A stretch of DNA of 64,000 bases from Spirometra erinaceieuropaei (Eukaryota > Platyhelminthes > Cestoda > Diphyllobothriidea > Diphyllobothriidae), in NCBI GenBank assembly GCA_902702965.1, contig CACRXP010000111.1, positions 1,225,669-1,289,668 on the forward strand, given 5' to 3'. Made by a program: the position numbers and the translations under genes. Below are positions 56,757-64,000 of the stretch, in pieces (position 1 is the first letter of the stretch; every line of letters starts with the position of its first letter). The notes under the pieces were generated by a model that was given only the letters and a program-made list of their open reading frames with translations, searched no databases and was not told where the DNA came from.

Positions 56757-56880
56757 TTGCAGTTGTTAGGCTACTGGACACTCATCAATGTGACAATGGC
56801 CGACTTGGTATCAGTTGCGATGGGTTCAAGAGTAAATCCAAAGCATCATGCGGAAGAAATTCTTATTCAGGCGGCTAAAT
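56757..56880 (+). pseudogene. PLE D-type 3' end with a ruined hammerhead
   Basis: GCGATGGGTTCAAGAGTAAA, then TCCAAAGCATCATGCGGAAG follow the PLE D 3' end base for base in outline (GATGGGTTCAAGTGAGAATC, CGAAACGTCGGGCGAATAAA). CTGA of the core is lost and GAAACGTC reads CAAAGCATC. A 115-codon frame crossing it (56757-57104) is probably accidental. Confidence 0.45.
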
Positions 56881-58689
56881 CATCTTTTTCTCTTCCTTCT
56901 CTGCTTCCTGAAACTCACATTCTTTCCTTCAATTTGACTTTTCAATTCCAAGAGGGTCGGCTTATTTGCTTGCTGGTATCACATAAAATCTTCAAGGAAG
57001 GCATATTTCGGGGAAGAACTTTATTTACGATTGCGATTTCACAGACTGCAACTGTATCCGAATATTTGCTTGATGTCTCACAAATTAATGACCGTTTTAG
57101 CTGAATATTAATTCGCTTATATTCGTTTGTTATGCCAATTCAATTGTCTTTCAAGCAATAATCAAATACTATTTCCTCAGCCATTAGGATGCGAACGAAA
57201 TCACAGATAACTTCCTACCTCTCAGTGTGCAAATAATAAATTGATGGTTCTTTCATTGTCTGGAAAAAAGACCTTTTAAGTGGATCTTTCATGTCTGTGT
57301 AAATTTACTAACACGTCACAGGATTAGTGAACAAACAACATTACTAATCGTCACGTAACTTCGCTGCCCAACAAATGGCGGACTGTTAGATATTTGTTGC
57401 GATGTTATATAAGCAATAGGAAACCTACTCGATAGGACATGGGAATGATTCAGGGTCGAGTTTCAAAAGATGAAGTTAGTGAAAGACCCAAACCATTTTT
57501 AGAAGTGAACTCCACACTCTACGGAGTGCGCAGTCCACCGTGAACTGAGCATACTAACGAAAAGATTGGATTTAAACACTTAGAAGGTTGTTCCATTAAG
57601 TATATTTAGTTTAATTTGCAGGTCGTTCATAGGCTTACTTAAAGCGTGTATTTAAAGGATATTCATTTAGAAGGTTGCACGCTGGTATGTAGTAATTATC
57701 ACTGGATTACTTTTCCATCAGATTTGTTTTGTCTCTCCACCCAGGAAATCTCGTGATTCTACGCCAATGTTCACTAATATAAAAGCGCTTATACCTATTT
57801 TCTTTTGAATTTAATGATATTGAAAGTGGGCGGTATTGTGTACCTGCGTGATCAGTTGTATTTATTGATTACAGGTATTTTCATTTTTTCAGGTAAAATT
57901 ATGTCAAAATATACAGTTTAATGCTATTCGCGCGCTGCCTTTAAAAGCCTTTTTTTCGTCAAAATGCTGTCCTTAATAACGTTCAACAGATACAATCTTC
58001 GATACCAATCGCGCAATATTCATGTTTCATTTAACTCATTAAGTATACGTTTTTTGTAATATTCGACCCCTTTTGTGCCAACTGACTGTTTCTTACCTTA
58101 TGCAAAGTCCTTGCGAATTTTGTTAAGAGACGCATTTTAGACGCCCTCGCATTTTTACCATAAATTGCTAACCCTTTTTTTCAAAAAATTCATGCGAAGT
58201 GTTCGTAAAGTATGCTTTCTGTTGATGAAGCCCTTGTTTTCTGCGTTAATTCTATGAAGTAGCTACTTCCACTGACTCTGCAGACCTAATCTTTCGAACG
58301 AAGGGGTTCTGTTATTGGCGACCTTTTTGGAATTTCCGACATGCATCGACATCTAACCTGTTTGAGCTATGTTTGCCTTGACGGCAAAAGCGTTTACAGA
58401 TGGCGGATGTCTAAGCTCCAACGAGAAAGGAGAATTAACGCAAAAGAAAACTCGGTTTTTCTACAAGAGGAAACCAAAGACCGCCGCAAAGGAATTTGCC
58501 GTTCAAAAACTGGCACAAGAAAGTGTCGGTTTGGGGTGAACGCACGTTCGCCGCATTTGTCAACGTCCGACTTTTTGAACTAATGCATGAGGAAGCACTT
58601 TACCTACAAGCAGGCAGACTGATCACAGTTGTAGCGCCAACGCCCACTCTTCGTGAATTCACGAAGCTTACCTTTCAACCTCTGCCCTC
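56881..58689. other. no recognisable gene
   Basis: AT-rich DNA with short frames only; no repeat matched within the window. Confidence 0.35.
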
Positions 58690-58699
58690 TACCCATTGC

Positions 58700-59070
58700 C
58701 AAAAGTGCGATTGAAGACGGGTGAACACTCTCTCCTCCTGTGTCCCCTCCTCACGACAGGAACCGTGCTATGACGGTGAAAAACCCATTCATTCTCGCAA
58801 GACTAGTCGTCTTCCGAAGGAGACCTCAAAGGCACTGCGAGACGAGTGAGTTCCGTACTGTAATTGCTGAGCGTCCTTCTACTATCGCTAATATACCCGA
58901 TCGCGACCGACAGGCCAACTAGCCCGTGGCTCAATGGCCAGGGCGTTGGATTTCTAACAAGCGGGTCACAAGTTTGAGCCTCGGGGACCGCATTCCTTGG
59001 AGTTGGGCATGACAGGCTGATGAAGGCTAGTAGGCCAGAAATTAGTAATCCAGTTTACTTTGTCTTTGCT
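58700..59070 (+). mobile_element. tRNA-derived SINE, tandem partner 1
   Basis: Leader GACTGTAATTGCTGAGCG-like end, then CCGATCGCGACCGACAGG and the tRNA-like head GTGGCTCAATGGCCAGGGCG with GGGTCACAAGTTTGAGCCTC. Diverged body to about 59070. Confidence 0.6.
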
Positions 59071-59159
59071 GATAGTGTTGCTCTACAAATCAAATTACCA
59101 GCCGGTGAAGGTGTCTCTCATTCCGATTAATGCTTAATCTTAGAACAACCTGCGCAGGC

Positions 59160-59525
59160 TATCAGAGTGAGTTCCGTAAGAACAATCGGTGAGCGCCCCT
59201 GTACCACTGTATATTCCCGATCGAAACCGACAGGGCAACGGGCTCGTGGCCCAGTGGTTAGAGGCGTGAACTTCTAACTAACAGTTCGCGAGTTCAAACC
59301 CCATGTGTTCTACACTTCGGGGTTGGGTAAGACTGGCTGACGACAACTAATAAGCCAGAAATGGCCCTTCCAGTCTCCCTTGTCTTTGTCGGTTATACTA
59401 TTCTGCCTGTATATCATGCGCCGCTGTGCAGCTGCTGGTTGGGCTCGAGAGAGAGCCCATAAGGCACAACGGACCGACTGAGTTCCGTAAGGACGATCGG
59501 CGAGTGCCCTTACCATTGATTATGT
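59160..59525 (+). mobile_element. tRNA-derived SINE, tandem partner 2 (best body)
   Basis: Head GGGCTCGTGGCCCAGTGG, TTAGAGGC, CTTCTAA loop, GCGAGTTCAAACCCC. Body GACTGGCTGACGACAACTAA, CTTGTCTTTGTCGGT, CGCCGCTGTGCAGCTGCTGG, GAGAGAGCCCATAAGGCAC, and end GTTCCGTAAGGACGATCGG. The end motif also precedes the head at 59165 (GTTCCGTAAGAACAATCGG), so copies are arranged end to end. Confidence 0.75.
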
Positions 59526-60539
59526 CAGTTCAGCCGTCGTGACCAAAGATGACCACCATGTGTACAAATAATCATAAAGGCGGGTGTCTCTCGGAAAAGG
59601 GAGGGGCTACCGTTCTGAGGATTGCGGCGAGTTCCCTGCTTGGTTCTTATCAACTACTTTTTTTATAATTATGGTCGAGACAACATGCAAATGACAGTTA
59701 CGGGATTCTTGTCTCAGCATTTTGTTTGCAGGCTTCTCACAGCTAAATGCTAACATTTAAGTATCAACATAATCTTTTGATAATTTGAGCTATTGTAAAC
59801 GAAAGTTTGCAGAGCGGCCAATATCAGGCTTGCTGTAGAAGCGTAAGCATACGCGGCATTTTAGTTCACTTGGAGCCTGATAATTTGCTTCACGCCATCG
59901 TCAGATGGAATGATCGCCAGTTGGAAAATCACAACTGTTAGTACTTTATTGGGTTTTCTTTTTAAAGTGCGCAAGTTTTAAGGTTTTTTCGTAGAATAAA
60001 ATGGCTGATGTAGTGTTGATTTGGTAAGTATTCACCTATCGTTTAAACTTGGCACTTTGATATTTGGAACTGTCTACATCGGTGGAAGTAATGTCGACTT
60101 TAAAGCATGTGTTCAGTGACTTGTAGGAAGAGGTGCCAAGGTGAAGGTATTCGTTGACCGAGGGGTTAGAGAGGGAGAAGAGGAAGAAAACGACGAAGAA
60201 GAAGAAGAAGAAGAAGACGAAGAAGAGGGAGTAAGAAGAGGATTACAGAAGTTTGGACGAAATTTATCAAATTCAGACGGATTTTGTCTGATCAGTGAGA
60301 CATATTGAATGTTCCACCTTCTTGACGCGCCTGTCAGCAAAGGCTTTTGTCGTGTTGCTACATTAAAGATAAGTTCCGAATTATATCAAGGGTAGTGAAC
60401 CGAGATCGATGCTACTTTTGGTAGGTTTTCTTACTTTTTACATATGCATGTTTTGCTGGATATTGTTGCATTAACACACGAGAATATCTTCAAAAAATTT
60501 TGGTATGTGAAAACTGCAGATCGAATGCAGACCATCCAT
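59526..60539. other. no gene; purine microsatellite
   Basis: A GAA-rich tract lies at about 60171-60240; a minus frame across it is a serine-repeat artefact. Nothing else recognisable. Confidence 0.5.
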
Positions 60540-60810
60540 TTCAGCGTCTTAGAAAATTAATATATTTATAGCAGCCTGTGAATAAAAATCCGTTTGATCG
60601 CGTGGACAACTTCAACTAGTTCAGTGCAAAAAATTGTTATATAATTTAGCGCATTAATTAAGATCCTCCTGATCAAGTTGGCAAGCGTCCCACCTGCCTG
60701 GGAGAAACATTTTAAGTTTGTTCGCGTGGCAATTACTGAGTAAGAAGAGTCAGTATGTGAATCAGTCTAAATTAATGATTGAAAAATGGGCGTGTTCAGC
60801 ACGGGGAGAC
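60540..60810 (+). repeat. direct duplication, unit 1
   Basis: Repeated at 61060-61340: AAATCCGTTTGATCGCGTGG against AAATCTGCTTGATCGCGTGA, CAACTAGTTCA, GTTGGCAA-CGTCC, CAATTA-TGAGTAA, TGAATCAGTCTAAATTAATG against TGAATCAGCCTATATTAATT, and GTGTTCAGCA. Spacing about 0.52 kb. No protein recognised. Confidence 0.65.
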
Positions 60811-61059
60811 GTTAAGTCAGCGCTCTTTTGACTTGGAACTTCTTAGTCAATTTTTCTTTTAGGCAAGGAGGAATTACAGGGGTATTCTGTAGTTGGAAGC
60901 GCACCTTCCATGAGAAAAGAAAACACACCAGTCTACATTCACAGCTTAATTAAAAGGCACTTTTGAGAAGAACAACCATTTTTTTGCTTAGCGTTTGCAG
61001 ACTGGCTACATGTTTTCAGCAGCGGTTAGCACGGTGGTATAATATTAAAAAGCATTCGA

Positions 61060-61340
61060 TTCGCAGTGCCTAAGAAAATTTGTATATCCACAACGATCTC
61101 TGGATAAAAATCTGCTTGATCGCGTGAATACCTTCAACTAGTTCATTACAAAACATAATGATTTATTTTGCGCGTCAATTCGGACCCTCCTGACCGTTAT
61201 AATTTATCTAGTTGGCAAACGTCCGCCAGCACGGGAGGAATGTTTCAACCTCCTCGCTTTGCAATTATTGAGTAAACAGGGACAGTGTGTGAATCAGCCT
61301 ATATTAATTACTGGGAAATGGACGTGTTCAGCATATGATT
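61060..61340 (+). repeat. direct duplication, unit 2
   Basis: Second unit of the 0.52-kb duplication; carries an insertion of about 13 bases (CCGTTATAATTTA) relative to unit 1. Confidence 0.65.
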
Positions 61341-62303
61341 CCTACCTAAATTCTCAAATTTGCTCTTGCCATACGAGGAAAATGAAAACATCTTTCATTT
61401 GTTACACGTACCTTGGCATGCGAGTAGGTAGATGCAACGGCAAAGTTTGAAACAGCCACCGCAGGACGTGAAATAGCATTTAGGTGTTAGGGACTTGATG
61501 GATTTATCTCGACTGTTAAAGACAACAAAGGATTGACTACAAGTAATGCGAAGGATAATGTCTGGGATTCAGTAAAGCTGGTATGCCCTTGATCTGAAAA
61601 AAGATATCGATTTTTAATGTGCTATTGGTTCTGAAAATAGTCAAAGATCACCGTAACTCACCATGATAGTAGAATAGCCAGTCTTTTACTTTTTCGTTAG
61701 TAAATTTAAAGCTCTCAGAACACTCGGGGTGGCTGCCAGCGAACGATATCGAAAGCCGAAAGTCCTGACTTCACAGCCAACAGGCATCAAGATAAGTCAC
61801 ACTCATGATCGCTAGGTAATGGAGGGGCTAATTTACTTTGTGCTTATAGTAAGCTAGTATAAATTGTCTGAGTTTTGACACAGATTAGAACCTAAGGTCA
61901 GGAAAGCCACCTTGACCGTGGATTCGAGATGCTGAGGAAGAAACAGATGGCGATGCCTATGGTGACGGACAGCATGCGTCCACCTAATGGAGGCGCATCA
62001 TCCGAACTTTAAAAAACCTTTCCGAAGGTCACTTTATCGTTCGTATGCACTTGGACGACATATATGATATTAATTCACGCGTCATGATATGCTATCTTCC
62101 TCTTCAGATATCCGATAATTACAACTGGATTTAAGTGGCTGTTTCATGCAGAGATGTTTACCCAATTTAATAGTTAGTACTTTAATGGGCTGAAAACTTA
62201 AAAATCCACGAGAAAGATTTGCGGGAAAGTTCAGATTCTTAGCGGACAATAGAAGGGCGTGCGTGAGAAGAAAGGCATGATGAACCTTAAAAAACTAACA
62301 CGT
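61341..62303. other. no recognisable gene
   Basis: No coding pattern or matched repeat seen. Confidence 0.35.
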
Positions 62304-64000
62304 CATAGTATGTGATCTATCTCGTGTCATGCTAGCCGAAATGCCAAAACGCGTTTTTGCTTAGAAAGGGTTGCTTAGACTGGGTTTTATTATTAATTAT
62401 CATGTAGTATAATATCGGTAACTTCGAGTCAAGCTACTTTTCGGTCATCCACCCAAAAATGTAACTGTCGAAAACGGCAACGTAAATAGCATAAATCTTT
62501 TCCGTCACATTTAAAATGGACGTGTTACGCTTAATCGAAATCAGCGCTCCCGTATAACCGTAATGGTATCATTAAATCGAAGATATGTCTGAGTCTCTTC
62601 TAAAAAGCGTCCACGTATGTGACTGACGGCTTTAAAACGGAAAAATCTCAAATTATATTAAAGTAAATGTTTATCCGCATTCTTTTGAGGCTTCTACAGA
62701 AGGAATGCTGTGCCCTTATGAAAATTTCATTTCATATTCCAACACTGTTTGGACTCGTTTCACGCCACTGATATGTGCGTTACAGATAATTTTTTTCGTT
62801 TCTGATGAGACACTAGGTGCATTCCCATTCCGGGATCTGCAGAGAATAAAGAGGATATTTGCATTCATAGAGTAGTGACTTCCCCTTTTGATCGTTTTGT
62901 AAAACCCTTCAACATAGAACGTTTATTTATCCTCCGGCCTTAAGGATTGTGTCTGTCTGCTATGCCATGATCAGCAAACGATGGCCTTTTAGATTATTCT
63001 TCAAATATGAGTAATTACCTCGCGACTTTAAGTGTTTTTGACATCTTCAGTCGTATCATACATATATAACTATATCAAAACCTTACAAAAGGCACCTCTT
63101 GAAGGCAGTTGTTGGCTAAGAAGGTGTTTGATGATGTGTTTCATGTAGATGATCGTTTGGGTCATGTTTGGAAACACACTCCAACAGCAAAACGCATTGT
63201 CCGAGAAAATGGGCATTTACAAAAAGGTCTATAGATATGCTTCCGGGTAAGTGAAGAAATTTCTTCAATGAGTTCCTGGATGAAATTTTGTTTTGACGCT
63301 GTATTCTGCTGACAGGCGCCCACATACTTTGTCTTTTTTAAAATAGACTTGCACTTTTAACCGCGTTTTCCCTCTTCCGGAAGCTCTTGCTAATTTTCCT
63401 GCAGCAAATGACAGAGCTTACATTTCTCCTCATATTACAATCATTTTCGCTAGCTCTGTCTGCTTTAAATCTTCACCCTCCGTTTATGAATGCTCAAAGC
63501 GATGACCAAACTGGATGTTTTGCCTGTCTCGTTCCTAAATTACGTAAAAGTAGGAACTAGTCCTCACAAACAGTGTCTTTCAGTATGTTTGAGGCTTTCA
63601 ATTCTGTGGAACCGCCTGGCATCAACATAAACAACTAATTCCATTCTATCTTTCGGCCGCTTCTTCCCTCTGACCGCCCGCAGATCTCCACATGGCATGA
63701 TCAACGGACAATCAGGAAAAATCCTAAAAAGATAGATTACTTTTATCGATAGTATAGAGTATTTCATGTTAACTCTCTCATACATTTTTTAATGTCAGTA
63801 AGAGATCAGGGTTTTGATTTTGTGCGTTTGCTATGTCATGCTTCAGCAAACCATGGCTTTCGAAGTCTGGTAGCTCTCTGTCACCTGGCTGCCTGCCGAT
63901 AGATTCGCTTGCGCTCCCGCTGGGTGCATGGTTACCCACGACTTATGTCATCCTCTCCTCTTTCTGACCCACTTTTGTTTATTAGTTAAAATCCTGGTTA
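62304..64000. mobile_element. TIR element, copy 3, running off the right edge
   Basis: A worn terminus (CATAGTATGTGATCTATCTC) at 62304 lies 0.81 kb from an interior block at 63110-63520. The same distance separates the right end of copy 1 from its matching block. The block shares GATCGTTTGGGTCATG with GGTCGTTTGGGTCACATG of copy 2, and TTTATGAATGCTCAAAGCG with TATGAATGCACGGCAGAGCG. On the minus strand it reads CVSKHDPNDHLHETHHQTP, matching CDPNDHLREKERPTT of copy 2. Confidence 0.5.

Noticed and set aside
60113..60340. Serine-rich minus frame
   Set aside because: It is a translation of the GAA microsatellite.
1..64000. CRISPR array, prokaryotic operon, phage or integron
   Set aside because: No regularly spaced repeats, no ribosome-binding sites ahead of frames, no long adjacent frames; everything fits a eukaryotic repeat landscape.

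Overview
The window looks like nuclear DNA of a parasitic flatworm. The reasons are many decayed Penelope-like retroelements (PLEs) with a GIY-YIG endonuclease of the type common in cestodes and trematodes, tRNA-derived SINEs, interstitial TTAGGG-like tracts, and no long open frame (the longest is 174 codons). A diphyllobothriid-type tapeworm is my guess from overall impression only. I see no convincing complete host gene. The window is a repeat-filled intergenic or intronic landscape.

Layout. 0-5 kb: 5' part of a Tc1-like transposase running off the left edge, a head-to-head SINE pair and two PLE remnants. 5-13 kb: two long palindromic foldback elements, a small tandem repeat cluster, and a PLE (B) split by a 1.8-kb terminal-inverted-repeat (TIR) element. 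13-19 kb: another foldback element beside two PLE copies of different lineages (C and D); D ends in a near-perfect hammerhead ribozyme motif. 20-24 kb: one possible host first exon and low-information DNA. 24-28 kb: foldback elements and PLE H with two tandem 3' hammerhead-like motifs. 30-35 kb: a PHD-finger-like fragment, PLE E, a telomere-like tract inside its own TIRs, and an inverted pair of PLE 3' ends. 35-46 kb: four to six foldback copies, nested duplications and a dispersed composite repeat. 46-53 kb: more repeats, a TTAGGG-like tract, PLE F, and a second, inverted copy of the 1.8-kb TIR element. 53-64 kb: a second kind of hammerhead candidate, tandem SINEs, a foldback copy, a tandem duplication and a third copy of the TIR element running off the right edge.

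How the parts relate. The foldback elements begin CAGTAGGTGGGCTAACTC and end with its complement. They are about 0.9-1.0 kb with arms of several hundred bases, and they lie between TA dinucleotides. One copy (45334-46258) sits in a dispersed repeat whose empty counterpart lies 300 bp away, so TA-targeted insertion can be read directly. A matching terminus (833-858) lies 0.57 kb from the start of the Tc1-like transposase at the left edge, which suggests that gene is the kind of source that mobilised them. The PLEs supply a second theme: at least eight copies in several lineages, with hammerhead-like RNA motifs at or near their 3' ends in all stages of decay.

Nearly everything here is broken. 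Coordinates of repeats are by eye, with errors of tens of bases where boundaries fade.
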